Shown here one piece after another: positions 24,595 to 32,741 of a stretch of DNA of 64,000 bases (its first letter is position 1; each line of letters starts with the position of its first letter). Both the position numbers and the translations under genes were made by a program. The notes beneath the pieces were generated by a model, which saw only the letters and a program-made list of their open reading frames with translations, was not told where the DNA came from and did not search any database. This DNA is from Archangium gephyra (GTDB lineage: Bacteria > Myxococcota > Myxococcia > Myxococcales > Myxococcaceae), in contig NZ_CP011509.1 in assembly GCF_001027285.1 (NCBI RefSeq), positions 174,501-238,500 of the forward strand. Reading direction: 5' to 3'.

Positions 24595-25250
24595 GCACGG
24601 TGGGACACCTGGCGCTGCGCGAGGCGATGATCGCCACGGCGCGGCGGATGAACACGTCGGGGCTGAACCAGGGGACGAGCGGCAACCTGAGCCAGCGGGT
24701 GGAGGACGGCTTCCTGCTGACGCCCACGGGGATGGACTACGACGCGCTGGTGCCGGACGACATCGTGCTGATGCGCTTCGACGGGAGCCACGAGGGGCGG
24801 CGCGCGCCGTCGTCCGAGTGGCGCTTCCACCGGGACATCCTGGCGAGGAGGCCCGAGGTGGGAGCGGTGCTGCACGCGCACTCGATGTTCTGCACGACGC
24901 TGGCGTGCCTGAGGCGGGGGATTCCGTCCTTCCACTACATGGTGACGGCGGCGGGAGGCGCGGACATCCGGTGCGCGCCGTACGCCACGTTTGGCACGGA
25001 GGAGCTGTCGCACCACGCGGTGGAGGCGCTGGAGGGGCGCAAGGCGTGCCTGCTGGCGAACCACGGGATGCTGGCGCTGGGCAAGGACCTGGCGGCGGCG
25101 TTCAAGCTGGCGGTGGAGGTGGAGACGCTGGCGGCCATGTACTGGCGAGCGCTCCAGGTGGGCGAGCCCGTGCTGCTCGACGCGGAGGAGATGGCGCGGG
25201 TGCAGGAGAAGTTCAAGACGTACGGGCAGCAGCCAGCGCTCAAGGGCTGA
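24591..25250 (+). CDS. ald2: Class II aldolase, L-fuculose-phosphate-aldolase-like; candidate methylthioribulose-1-phosphate aldolase
   Basis: 219 aa from GTG 24591 (GTGA overlap with mtnA). Family residues are [34 protein letters not shown] (catalytic Glu), [15 protein letters not shown] (HxH metal ligands) and [12 protein letters not shown] (third His). The segment [32 protein letters not shown] closely follows the aldolases of DHAP shunts rather than MtnB dehydratases. In that pathway methylthioribulose-1-phosphate is cleaved to DHAP and 2-methylthioacetaldehyde. The assignment over fuculose-phosphate aldolase rests mainly on coupling to mtnA. MtnB, MtnC and MtnD are absent here. The gene symbol follows the DHAP-shunt literature. 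Confidence 0.75.
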   Translation: MSTVGHLALREAMIATARRMNTSGLNQGTSGNLSQRVEDGFLLTPTGMDYDALVPDDIVLMRFDGSHEGRRAPSSEWRFHRDILARRPEVGAVLHAHSMFCTTLACLRRGIPSFHYMVTAAGGADIRCAPYATFGTEELSHHAVEALEGRKACLLANHGMLALGKDLAAAFKLAVEVETLAAMYWRALQVGEPVLLDAEEMARVQEKFKTYGQQPALKG

Positions 25251-25262
25251 CGAGCGGACGGA

Positions 25263-25282
25263 CGCGGTTCGACGAAACCGCG
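25263..25282. terminator. Stem-loop after the mtnP-mtnA-aldolase operon
   Basis: Arms CGCGGTT (25263-25269) and AACCGCG (25276-25282) close a small loop 12 bp after the aldolase stop. No clear U-tract follows, so it is a weak terminator or processing hairpin. Confidence 0.35.
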
Positions 25283-25364
25283 GCCTGGCACGATCCGGCT
25301 TGGACTTCTCTGAGCTTCTCCGTCTGGCTTCTCCGTCTGCCCTCGATGCGGGTAGAGCTCGTCC

Positions 25365-25715
25365 TCAGTCGTGAGCGAGGATGTTCACCAACTTGCCGAA
25401 TGGGTCGCGCACGAAGAACCGGCGCACGCCCCAGGGCTCGTCGCACGGGCCATACTCCACCGGGATTCTCGCCTTCTTCACCCGACGCAGCACCGCTTCC
25501 AGATCATCCACCTCGATCGACAGGTCTGGCGCCGGCGCACCCGAGCCCCCTTCCGAGATGAAACTGATCTGCACCGTCATCTCCTCCTCGGAGCCGTAGG
25601 TCGCGATCCATCCCATGTCCATGAGGATGTCGAGCCCCAGGATGTCCTTGTAGAAGCGAGCGGCTTCAGCCGGTGCCGGGCTCACCACGTTGGCCACGAT
25701 TCGTTTGACTCGCAT
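25365..25715 (-). CDS. VOC-family (glyoxalase/bleomycin resistance-like) protein
   Basis: 116 aa from ATG 25715. It has paired beta-alpha-beta-beta-beta units: RVKRIVANVVSPAPAEAARFYKDILGLDILMD and a second half with LSIEVDDLEAVLRRVKKARIPVEYGPCDEPWGVRRFFVRDPFGKLVNILAHD. The C-terminal RRFFVRDPFGKLVNIL is the standard VOC closing signature. A single-domain metal enzyme or binding protein; its substrate is unknown. It is the last gene of a minus-strand pair with the MEDS kinase, 86 bp downstream of it. Confidence 0.88.
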   Translation of the reverse strand: MRVKRIVANVVSPAPAEAARFYKDILGLDILMDMGWIATYGSEEEMTVQISFISEGGSGAPAPDLSIEVDDLEAVLRRVKKARIPVEYGPCDEPWGVRRFFVRDPFGKLVNILAHD

Positions 25716-25796
25716 GGGCACCTCGGGTCGTACCAGAACCGTGTCGTGCCGCCCAGTTCGTGCCCCGTGCCGCACGGAGCCAACCCGGGTGACGGA

Positions 25797-25835
25797 AACC
25801 CTCACCCCGCCCCTCTCCCGAGGGGAGAGGGAGAG
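25797..25835 (-). repeat. Dispersed GAGAGGG repeat, copy 2 (overlaps kinase 3' end)
   Basis: Reverse-oriented copy: ACCCTCACCCCGCCCCTCTCCCGAGGGGAGAGGG. The TGA stop of the histidine kinase (25802-25804) comes from the GTGAGGG part of the repeat, and the kinase's last residues (SPSPLGRGAG) are read from it, so the repeat has contributed the protein's C-terminus. Confidence 0.75.
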
Positions 25836-27346
25836 ACGGCTCCCACCGACTGCGGGGAGAAACGCGGCAACACCACACGGAACGTGGCGCCATGGCCCGG
25901 CTCGCTCTCCACCTCGATGGTGCCTCCCAGCGCCTGGACGATCTGCCGCGTGATGTAGAGCCCCAGCCCCAGCCCTCCGTAGTGCCGCCCCGACACCGCC
26001 CGCTCGAACTTGCCGAAGATGCGCTCGAGGTGCTCGGGCCCGATGCCAATCCCCTCGTCGCTCACCACCAGCACCGCCCTCTCCGGCTCCCCCTCCACCG
26101 CCACCCGCACCGGCCGGCCCGCCCCGTACTTCAGCGCGTTGGACAGCAGGTTCGTCATCACCTGCTCCAGCCTCACCCGATCCCACCTCCCCATCACCCG
26201 CCCCTCCGCCTCCACCTCCACCGCGCTCCCCGTCTTCGCCGCCTGCTGCGCGAAACGCTCCACCACCTCCCGCACCACCTCCGTCAAATCCAACTCCTCC
26301 CACGTCAGCACCAGCCGCCCCTGCGTCAGCCTCGACACGTCCAGCAGCGCGTCCACCAGCACCGCCAGCTTGCGCAACTGCTGCTCCGCCCCCTGCGCCA
26401 CACTCGCCACGCGCTCGCGCGCCACCGGCTCCCCCCCGCGCCCCTCCACCTCCCGCTTCAGCCCCTGCAGCCTCAGCCTCAGCGGCGTCAGCGGCGTCTT
26501 CAACTCGTGCGACGCCACCGAGAGGAACTCGTCCCGCGCCCGCACCGCCTCGCGCGCCTCCTCGTACAGTCTCCGGTTCTCCACCGCCTGCTCGGACAGA
26601 CGGATTCCCATCAGCACCAGCTTGCGCTCGGCCTCCCGCACCCGCTTGAGCTGCCGCACCATCCACTCCACCCGCATCGCCGCCGACTCCTCCCCCAGCA
26701 ACATCTCCGGCGTCTCGTAGAAGAGGTTCTCGTGCACCTCGTCCCCGAGGATGACCCGCGGGTGCGTGCGCAGCACGTCCCGGATGACCTCCGGCGGAAA
26801 GCGCCTCCGGTCGTACTGGCAGTTGGCCATCGCCCGGCTGCCTGGCAGGAAGTGGTTGAGCAGCATCTCGTAGCGCAGCAGCTCCTCCCGCGACGGCTCC
26901 GGGCCCAGTGCCCAGCTCATCTCCCCCGTCGCGCACACCCCCGAGAAGCCCGCCGCCAGGGACTCCACCACCACCCGGTGGAAATAGGCGATCATCGCCT
27001 CGGGCTCGAACCGCCCCTCGCGCAGGAACGTCTCGCGCTGCGTGAGGAAGACGAGCGCTCCCCGGGCCCGCTCCCGCTCCACCTCCACCCCGTGCGCCTC
27101 CAGCACCACGGCCACGTCCTCCACCCCGTGCGCGTCCACCACGTACACGCAGCGCTCGCCGCGCTCGAGCCCCTGCCGCATGTACGGCACCAGCGCCGCC
27201 ACGTGGTCCGCCATCCGCTCGTACACGAGGCAGACGTGGTCCCCCAGCCCCAGCCGCGTCAGCTGCCGGGCCGTCTCACCCACCGCCGCGCCGGCCTCCA
27301 GGAGCACGGGCGGCGCGGTGGGCGCTGGCATGGATGGTCCGTTCAT
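25802..27346 (-). CDS. Sensor histidine kinase with N-terminal MEDS domain
   Basis: 514 aa from ATG 27346. Residues 25-210 match the MEDS domain (LGLGDHVCLVYERMADHVAALVPYMRQGLERGERCVYVV, GVCATGEMSWALGPEPSREELLRYE, MANCQYDRRRFPPEVIRDVLRTHP). Then come a coiled linker, HisKA with SVASHELKTPLTPLRLRLQ (phosphoacceptor His), and HATPase_c with TNLLSNALKYGAGRPVRV, VSDEGIGIGPE and GGLGLGLYITRQIV. There are no membrane spans, so it is a cytoplasmic sensor. The last 10 residues come from dispersed repeat sequence. It is divergent from the gene at 27508 across 160 bp. Ligand unknown; MEDS domains occur in DcmR-type regulators of methyl and halomethane metabolism. Confidence 0.92.
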   Translation of the reverse strand: MNGPSMPAPTAPPVLLEAGAAVGETARQLTRLGLGDHVCLVYERMADHVAALVPYMRQGLERGERCVYVVDAHGVEDVAVVLEAHGVEVERERARGALVFLTQRETFLREGRFEPEAMIAYFHRVVVESLAAGFSGVCATGEMSWALGPEPSREELLRYEMLLNHFLPGSRAMANCQYDRRRFPPEVIRDVLRTHPRVILGDEVHENLFYETPEMLLGEESAAMRVEWMVRQLKRVREAERKLVLMGIRLSEQAVENRRLYEEAREAVRARDEFLSVASHELKTPLTPLRLRLQGLKREVEGRGGEPVARERVASVAQGAEQQLRKLAVLVDALLDVSRLTQGRLVLTWEELDLTEVVREVVERFAQQAAKTGSAVEVEAEGRVMGRWDRVRLEQVMTNLLSNALKYGAGRPVRVAVEGEPERAVLVVSDEGIGIGPEHLERIFGKFERAVSGRHYGGLGLGLYITRQIVQALGGTIEVESEPGHGATFRVVLPRFSPQSVGAVSPSPLGRGAG

Positions 27347-27507
27347 CTCGCCCCCAAGGAGGTGCCCCTCGCACGTCCTCCCCAACCCATGTCCACGCGC
27401 CTCCCCGAGGGCAAGAGAGGGGCTTTTTCCCTCGCACTCCCGCTCCCCGGACATGTCAGACCCATCCGTTAATGTCTTCACATCACGACTTCTCAGGGAG
27501 GCACTTC

Positions 27508-28191
27508 ATGAACGGACCTACGGAGTCACCGCACGTCTCGGTGAACAAGCTGGGCCGCTACCTCACGGCGACGCCCGCCCTCCGCAAGCGGCTCATCGAG
27601 GCCCAGAAGCACCCGCCGGATCCGCAGTACCTGCGCTACCCCGAGGCCGCGTACGCCATCACCGACTTCCTGTGCCGCGGCCAGGACGAGTCCATCCTCC
27701 GCCAGCACCAGCACCGGCTGGCCACCAGCGTCTTCGCCGATGACTTCGACACGCAGCGCGCCCGGCTGTGCATCGAGGCGCTCGAGCACTACCGCAAGCT
27801 GCACCCGCGCCTGGGCCTCCAGGGTGTGGTGGCCAGCGAGGTGGGCGACGAGCCGCCCGCGCTGCAGATGGCCGGCGTGTCCATCCGTGTCGGGCCCCAG
27901 GTGGTGCTGCAGACGGTGGACCGCAACGGCCACAACAAGGTCGGGGTGATGAAGCTGTATTTCTCCAAGCACCACCCGCTGGACGAGCGCTCCGGGCAGT
28001 ACATCGCCACGCTGCTGCAGGCCTTCGCCGAGCAGCACCTGGCGCCGCTGGGCCCCATCGAGCCGAGGCTGGTGCGCGTGGTGGATGTGTTCGCTGGCAA
28101 GGAGTTCCTGCCGCCCAAGGCCCGGGTGCGCCGGCTGTGTGACGTGCAGCGTGCGTGCGAGGAGATCGCCGCCCGCTGGCCCATGCAGTGA
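27508..28191 (+). CDS. Protein of unknown function
   Basis: 227 aa from ATG 27508 (GGGAGG upstream). No signal peptide or transmembrane segment. The C-terminal half has conserved-looking blocks GVSIRVGPQVVLQTVDRNGHNKVGVMKLYFSKHHPLDERSGQYIATLLQAFAEQHL. The VGVMKLYFSK strand with a preceding acidic loop is loosely reminiscent of PD-(D/E)xK-like folds, but I do not claim it. It is divergent from the MEDS kinase. Function unknown; it looks like a real gene by codon use and ribosome site. Confidence 0.75.
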   Translation: MNGPTESPHVSVNKLGRYLTATPALRKRLIEAQKHPPDPQYLRYPEAAYAITDFLCRGQDESILRQHQHRLATSVFADDFDTQRARLCIEALEHYRKLHPRLGLQGVVASEVGDEPPALQMAGVSIRVGPQVVLQTVDRNGHNKVGVMKLYFSKHHPLDERSGQYIATLLQAFAEQHLAPLGPIEPRLVRVVDVFAGKEFLPPKARVRRLCDVQRACEEIAARWPMQ

Positions 28192-28270
28192 CGGGCAGCG
28201 GACGCTCGGGCCTGCCCGCCGGGCAACTCCCACCCGGCGGCTTCCCTTGTCGGAGCGGGAAACGGTCGTT

Positions 28271-29299
28271 ATGACTGGCTTCCTGCACGACACCTGGGAA
28301 GACACCTTGGGAGGGGCGACGGCCTTGCTCGACGCACTGTGGGAACGGAGGGCGCTGCTCGTCTCGGGCAAGGGGGGAGTGGGCAAGACGACCCTCACGG
28401 CGGCCCTGGCGCGCGCGGCGGTGGCCGCGGGCCGGCGCGTGCTGCTGGCCGAGGTGGAGGTGGGCTCCGACGAGCAGGACAGCCCCTCCACCCTCGGTGC
28501 ACTCGTGGGGGCCCCCCGCGTCTCCGGCCCCGCCGTGCGGGAGGTGTCTCCGGGGCTGTCCTTCGTGCGCCTGTCCCCCGTGGAGGGCCAGCGCCTCTTC
28601 CTGCAGGACGTCTTGCCGCTGCGTGTCATGGCCGAGGCCGCCATGCGCACCCGCGCCCTGCGCCGCTTCCTCGAGGCCGCTCCCGCGCTCCGGGAGATGG
28701 GCGTCCTCTTCCAGATGCTCCACCTGGTGCGCCGCACCCGCCCGGATGGCAGCCCCCAGTACCCGCTGTGCATCCTGGACCTGCCGGCCACCGGCCATGC
28801 GCTGGCCATCGCCTCGCTGCCGGACGCGCTGCTGTCCGTCATGCCCGGTGGGCCGATCGGCCGCTCGGTGCGCGAGGGTCTCTCGCTGCTGAGGGACCCA
28901 CGGCTCACCGGGGCCCTGCTCGTCACCCTGCCCGAGCCCCTGCCCGTGAGTGAGACGCTGGAGCTGGCCACCGCCATCCAGCGCCACCGCATTCCCATCG
29001 CCGCGGGCGTGCTCAACCGCATGCCGGACAACCCCTTCTCGCCGGACGGGCGCGCCGCGGTGGAGCGGCTGCTCGGCGAGCACGGGCCCCACCTGGGACA
29101 ACGCGCGCTGGGACGGTTGGACCGGGCGCGCGAGGCCCAGGCCCGGCTGGCGGGCAACCTCCCCGCGCCCCTGCTCACCCTGCCCGAGCTGTCCGTGACC
29201 GGCCCGGAGCTCGTGGCGCGGCTCGCCACGCACCTCGCCCGTCCCACCGTCCACCCCGCGTCTCCGCCTCGGAGCGAGCGCACCGGAGCCTCGTCATGA
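28271..29299 (+). CDS. ArsA/GET3-family ATPase, first of a coupled pair
   Basis: 342 aa from ATG 28271. The deviant Walker A ALLVSGKGGVGKTTLTAALA is at residues 32-45, with a conserved Lys just upstream of GVGKT as in the SIMIBI class. The LCILDLPATGHAL block corresponds to the switch/Walker B region with D-x-P-A-T-G-H. There is no arsenical metal-binding Cys triad. It overlaps the second ATPase gene by 4 bp (ATGA). Paired ArsA-like ATPases without ArsB are common in Actinobacteria and Deltaproteobacteria; the client is unknown and arsenic transport is unlikely here. Confidence 0.88.
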   Translation: MTGFLHDTWEDTLGGATALLDALWERRALLVSGKGGVGKTTLTAALARAAVAAGRRVLLAEVEVGSDEQDSPSTLGALVGAPRVSGPAVREVSPGLSFVRLSPVEGQRLFLQDVLPLRVMAEAAMRTRALRRFLEAAPALREMGVLFQMLHLVRRTRPDGSPQYPLCILDLPATGHALAIASLPDALLSVMPGGPIGRSVREGLSLLRDPRLTGALLVTLPEPLPVSETLELATAIQRHRIPIAAGVLNRMPDNPFSPDGRAAVERLLGEHGPHLGQRALGRLDRAREAQARLAGNLPAPLLTLPELSVTGPELVARLATHLARPTVHPASPPRSERTGASS

Positions 29300-30411
29300 A
29301 CCTCCAATCCCTGCTGCGGGAGAAGCGTGTCCTCGTGTTGTGTGGCGCGGGCGGCGTGGGGAAGACGACGACGGCGGCGGCGCTCGGCGTGGCGGCGGCG
29401 CGCGCGGGCCGCAAGGTGCTGGTGCTGACCATCGATCCGGCCAAGCGGCTCGCCGAGGCCATGGGCATGCCCGAGGGCGGCGCGGAGCCCACCCCCATTC
29501 CCCCCGAGCGCCTCTTCGCGGGCCAGGAGCCCGGCCCGGGCCGGCTGGACGTGTGGATGTTGGACCCGCGCGTCGTCTTCGAGCGCTTCGTGCGGCGGCT
29601 GTCGTCCTCGCCCGAGGCGGCGCGCACCATCCTGGAGAACCGCCTCTACCGCTTCCTGTCGGACCTGGTGGCGGGCATGCAGGAGTACGCGGCGGCCGAG
29701 GCGCTGGACAACTTCCTGGACGAGGGCGGCTACGAGCTCATCGTCCTGGACACGCCGCCGAGCCGCCACGCGCTGGACTTCCTGGAGGCGCCGGGACGGC
29801 TGGCGCGCTTCCTGGATGATCGCATCGTCTCCGTCTTCCTGCCGGAGGAGAAGAGCCGCGGGGGGAGGCTGTGGCGCAAGACGTCGCAGCTGGTGGGCAA
29901 CGTGCTGGGGAGCATCTTCGGCGAGAGCTTCACCCAGGAGATGAGGACCTTCATGGGGGCCTTCAGCGGGCTGTTCGCGGGCATCCGGCTGAGGGCGGAC
30001 CGGCTGCGCTCGCGGCTGACGTCGCCGGACGCGGCCTTCCTGCTGGTGACGTCGCCGGAGGGGGCCTCGCTGTCGGAGGCGGCCTTCTTCCGGGACATGC
30101 TGCACGAGAAGGGGCTGCCCTTCGCGGGCTTCGTGCTCAACCGGAGCTGGGCGCGCGAGGACGGGCTGACGTCTCCCGAGGCCCTGCTGCGGCACGTGGA
30201 GGACGCGGGCGCCGCGCGCGACGGGGTGGAGGCGCTCATCCGCCTGGCGGACCTGGAGCGGGCACGCGCCGAGGCCCACCGGGGTGTGCTCGCGCGGCTC
30301 GCGGAGAAGCTGCCCGCGGGGGCCGTGGCGGTGGCCGCTCCCGAGGCCGGGGGCGAGCTGGAGGACTTCGGCGGCCTGGTGCGCCTGGGCGAGGCGCTCG
30401 CCACCTCCTGA
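29296..30411 (+). CDS. ArsA/GET3-family ATPase, second of a coupled pair
   Basis: A 371-aa protein. Walker A VLVLCGAGGVGKTTTAAALG is at residues 12-31, with LVLTIDPAKRLAEAMG (switch I-like) following, and LIVLDTPPSRHALDFLEAP as Walker B/switch II. The C-terminal half is helical with FLLVTSPEGASLSEA and FAGFVLNR. It is homologous to but longer than the first ATPase, and together they likely form a heterodimer. The next gene on the same strand is the CBS protein, 170 bp downstream. Confidence 0.9.
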   Translation: MNLQSLLREKRVLVLCGAGGVGKTTTAAALGVAAARAGRKVLVLTIDPAKRLAEAMGMPEGGAEPTPIPPERLFAGQEPGPGRLDVWMLDPRVVFERFVRRLSSSPEAARTILENRLYRFLSDLVAGMQEYAAAEALDNFLDEGGYELIVLDTPPSRHALDFLEAPGRLARFLDDRIVSVFLPEEKSRGGRLWRKTSQLVGNVLGSIFGESFTQEMRTFMGAFSGLFAGIRLRADRLRSRLTSPDAAFLLVTSPEGASLSEAAFFRDMLHEKGLPFAGFVLNRSWAREDGLTSPEALLRHVEDAGAARDGVEALIRLADLERARAEAHRGVLARLAEKLPAGAVAVAAPEAGGELEDFGGLVRLGEALATS

Positions 30412-30580
30412 GGCAAGCCTGTCCCCGAGGGCGGGGCGGGTGTCCGGAGACGGGCACTCGGTGGGGGCGGGCATGCCCGCGGGCGGACAGCCCGGCGTGC
30501 CGTGCGACCCCAGGCCCTTGGAGGAAGCCGGGTGCGTGCCGAGCCTCCGGCGGCACACACATCCAGGAGGTCGCAACCCC

Positions 30581-31774
30581 ATGGCCCAGAGGCACACCGA
30601 TGATGGCCGGGACACCCCGGCGCGCAGCTCGCCGCCCAACGGTACACACGCCGAGCGCGAGCGCCGCGCCGCGGAGTCCCCCCCGGGCTCGCGCGAGCGC
30701 TCCGAGTCCGATGTCACCGGGTGGAGCACCGAGCGTGACGAGCCCCCCGAGGTGAGGGAGGGCCGCTTCCACCGCGCCGCCCAGCTGCGCATGGCCCAGC
30801 CGCGCACCGAGGAGGGCGCACCGCCCCCCGAGGACGACACGCGCTTCGAGCGGGTTCCCCAGCGCCGCGGCCTCTTCCACCGGGGCCGGGGCCGTCCCGT
30901 CGAGCGTCCCTCGGGCCTCACCGCCAGCGTGCCCCACGGCCCCTACGGCCGGGATGATCGCAACATGGAGGACGCCGCGGGCATGGGCTCGGGGCCGCTG
31001 CTGGGCGAGCAGGAGCGCTACCACGCGCTGGAGGACAACCATCCGCAGCGCGAGTACCGCCCGTGGGACCGCTCGGGCACCGGCCAGGAGCCGAGCGGGA
31101 ACGCCCCGTACGAGGATCGCGGCGGGCGCGAGGTGCGGGGCGAGGCGAGAGGCCCGGAGCTGCGCGGCGGCCCGGGGCAGCGCGGGCGCGAGGAGCACTG
31201 GCGCGAGGACCGGCCGGGAGCGGAGCAGCGGGCGGGCACGGGCGACGTGTACTCGGGGCTGATGGGCATGGGCCAGACGGGGACGCAGCGCACCGAGACG
31301 CAGCGCCAGGGGCGTTGGAAGCGCGAGCCCTTGAACGCGCGGGAGATCATGACGCGCAACGTGAAGAGCGCGCAGCTGGACAGCAGCCTGCGCGAGGTGG
31401 CGCGCATCATGAAGGACGAGGACTGCGGCGTGGTGCCGGTGGTGGACAAGCAGGGCCGGCTGCGAGGCCTCATCACGGACCGGGACCTGGTCATCCGCAC
31501 GCTGGCCGAGGGACGGCCGCCGGACACCCTGCACGCCCGGGACATCATGACGGATGACGTGGAGGTGGTGACGCCGGACGAGGACATCCACAGCATCATC
31601 GCGTTGATGGGCCGCCGGCAGGTGCGGCGCGTGCCGGTGGTGGAGAAGGACGATCGGCTGGTGGGGATCATCTCGATGGCGGACATCGCCACCCGGGCCG
31701 ACTACGACGAGGAGTTGCAGGACGCACTGGACCACATCTCGGCGCGGCGCTCGTTCTGGAGCCGGCTCTACTGA
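30581..31774 (+). CDS. CBS-domain pair protein with long disordered N-terminus
   Basis: 397 aa from ATG 30581 with AGGAGG upstream. Residues 1-255 are low-complexity and charged (Arg/Glu/Gly/Pro-rich) with no predicted fold. Residues 262-385 are two CBS motifs: REIMTRNVKSAQLDSSLREVARIMKDEDCGVVPVVDKQGRLRGLITDRDLVIR and ARDIMTDDVEVVTPDEDIHSIIALMGRRQVRRVPVVEKDDRLVGIISMADIA. CBS pairs bind adenosine nucleotides and act as energy sensors. The C-terminus has a Trp/Ser-rich tail. The N-terminus could be a flexible tether. Function otherwise unknown. Confidence 0.88.
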   Translation: MAQRHTDDGRDTPARSSPPNGTHAERERRAAESPPGSRERSESDVTGWSTERDEPPEVREGRFHRAAQLRMAQPRTEEGAPPPEDDTRFERVPQRRGLFHRGRGRPVERPSGLTASVPHGPYGRDDRNMEDAAGMGSGPLLGEQERYHALEDNHPQREYRPWDRSGTGQEPSGNAPYEDRGGREVRGEARGPELRGGPGQRGREEHWREDRPGAEQRAGTGDVYSGLMGMGQTGTQRTETQRQGRWKREPLNAREIMTRNVKSAQLDSSLREVARIMKDEDCGVVPVVDKQGRLRGLITDRDLVIRTLAEGRPPDTLHARDIMTDDVEVVTPDEDIHSIIALMGRRQVRRVPVVEKDDRLVGIISMADIATRADYDEELQDALDHISARRSFWSRLY

Positions 31775-31793
31775 GGGTCCTCCCTCGAGGGTC

Positions 31794-31835
31794 CTCCCCT
31801 CTCCCCCCGGGAGAGGGAAAGGGTGAGGGTGTCCG
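31794..31835 (+). repeat. Dispersed GAGAGGG repeat, copy 3
   Basis: TCCCCTCTCCCCCCGGGAGAGGGAAAGGGTGAGGGTGTCC. Lies downstream of the CBS gene and faces copy 4 in inverted orientation. Confidence 0.75.
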
Positions 31836-31889
31836 TCCCCGTGTTCCCCACGGTGGGCCAGGGTGAGGGGCAACCTGGTTGTTCCAGGC

Positions 31890-31925
31890 ACCCTCACCCC
31901 GTCCCTCTCCCGAAGGGAGAGGGGA
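31890..31925 (-). repeat. Dispersed GAGAGGG repeat, copy 4
   Basis: Inverted copy: ACCCTCACCCCGTCCCTCTCCCGAAGGGAGAGGGG. With copy 3 it forms an inverted pair about 55 bp apart between the 3' ends of two convergent genes, so it could act as a bidirectional terminator. Confidence 0.75.
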
Positions 31926-31940
31926 AGTTGGGGGAAATCG

Positions 31941-32741
31941 CTACACGATGGCCACGGTGACGCCGGTGGAGTCGCTGGTCGCCGTGAACTTCTTGAGATT
32001 GCCCGTCGCGAGCGCGGGACCCGCCGTCACCTCGCCCGTCTTGGTGAACCGCGACTTGTGGCAATCGCAGAAGAGATCGTCTTCCGTCGCCCGGAACTCC
32101 ACGGGGCACTGCTGGTGGGTGCAGATGGAGTCCACCGCCGCGTACGTCCCATCCGCGAGCGCGAAGACGAAGATGAGCGCGCCATAACCACCCGGAGTGC
32201 CCTGCACCCTGCCGCCCGCCGTCTGAAGCTGGGGGAAGTCCGCGAAGGGGAAGAAGATCTTCCCATCCACGACGGAGGGAAAGCCCTCCTCACCCGCCGC
32301 GAAGTCGATGGTCAGCTCGTCCGTCTCCGAGTCGTAGCTCGAGGAGAACTGCCTCAGCGGCGAGCGGGCGGGCGGGTGCGTCACCGTGCCGTCCAGCGCG
32401 AAGCGCGACAGGTGGCAGGGGCAGATGGCCTCATTCTTCTCGAAGCCCAGCGGGCATCCCGAGTGCGTGCAGAGGCTGGAGAGCACCACGTACTGGGTGC
32501 CCTGCGGGTGCGTGACGAGCACCTGCGGCTCATCTTTCACGCGCAAGGTGATGGCACCGCCCGGACGCGACAGGTCCGGGTAGCGGCTCACGTTCAACAC
32601 CACGCGCCTGCTCGCGTCCTTCTCCGCGTTCACGAAGGGCGCGGGAGAGAGATCCGGCGCGCAGCCGGACAGACCCGTGGCCGCGGCACCCGCGCCCACG
32701 CCCACCAGTCCCTTGAGGAACCTCCGGCGGTCCGTGCTCAC
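31941..32741 (-). CDS. Tat-exported lipoprotein with two tandem Rieske [2Fe-2S] domains
   Basis: A 266-aa protein. The Tat motif DRRRFLKG at residues 4-11 is followed by a hydrophobic core and a lipobox-like LSGC (Cys27). Two Rieske domains follow. The first has CTHSGC (C91, H93, C96) and CPCH (C107, C109, H110), while the second has CTHQQC (C207, H209, C212) and CDCH (C225, C227, H228). Both sets include the second Cys pair that gives the disulfide of high-potential Rieske proteins. A double-Rieske exported protein is unusual. Its start overlaps the YceI stop by 4 bp (ATGA). It likely transfers electrons at the outer face of the membrane with the operon's other products. Confidence 0.93.
   Translation of the reverse strand: MSTDRRRFLKGLVGVGAGAAATGLSGCAPDLSPAPFVNAEKDASRRVVLNVSRYPDLSRPGGAITLRVKDEPQVLVTHPQGTQYVVLSSLCTHSGCPLGFEKNEAICPCHLSRFALDGTVTHPPARSPLRQFSSSYDSETDELTIDFAAGEEGFPSVVDGKIFFPFADFPQLQTAGGRVQGTPGGYGALIFVFALADGTYAAVDSICTHQQCPVEFRATEDDLFCDCHKSRFTKTGEVTAGPALATGNLKKFTATSDSTGVTVAIV

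Noticed and set aside
28271-30411. Arsenic resistance operon
   Set aside because: There is no ArsB, ArsC, ArsR or ArsD, and the metal-binding Cys residues of ArsA are not seen, so the ATPases are probably not arsenite pumps.
27526-30921. 1131-aa minus-strand frame across the ArsA and CBS genes
   Set aside because: It is the reverse of clear ArsA, CBS and unknown genes, with Arg/Pro/Ser-rich composition and no domain.
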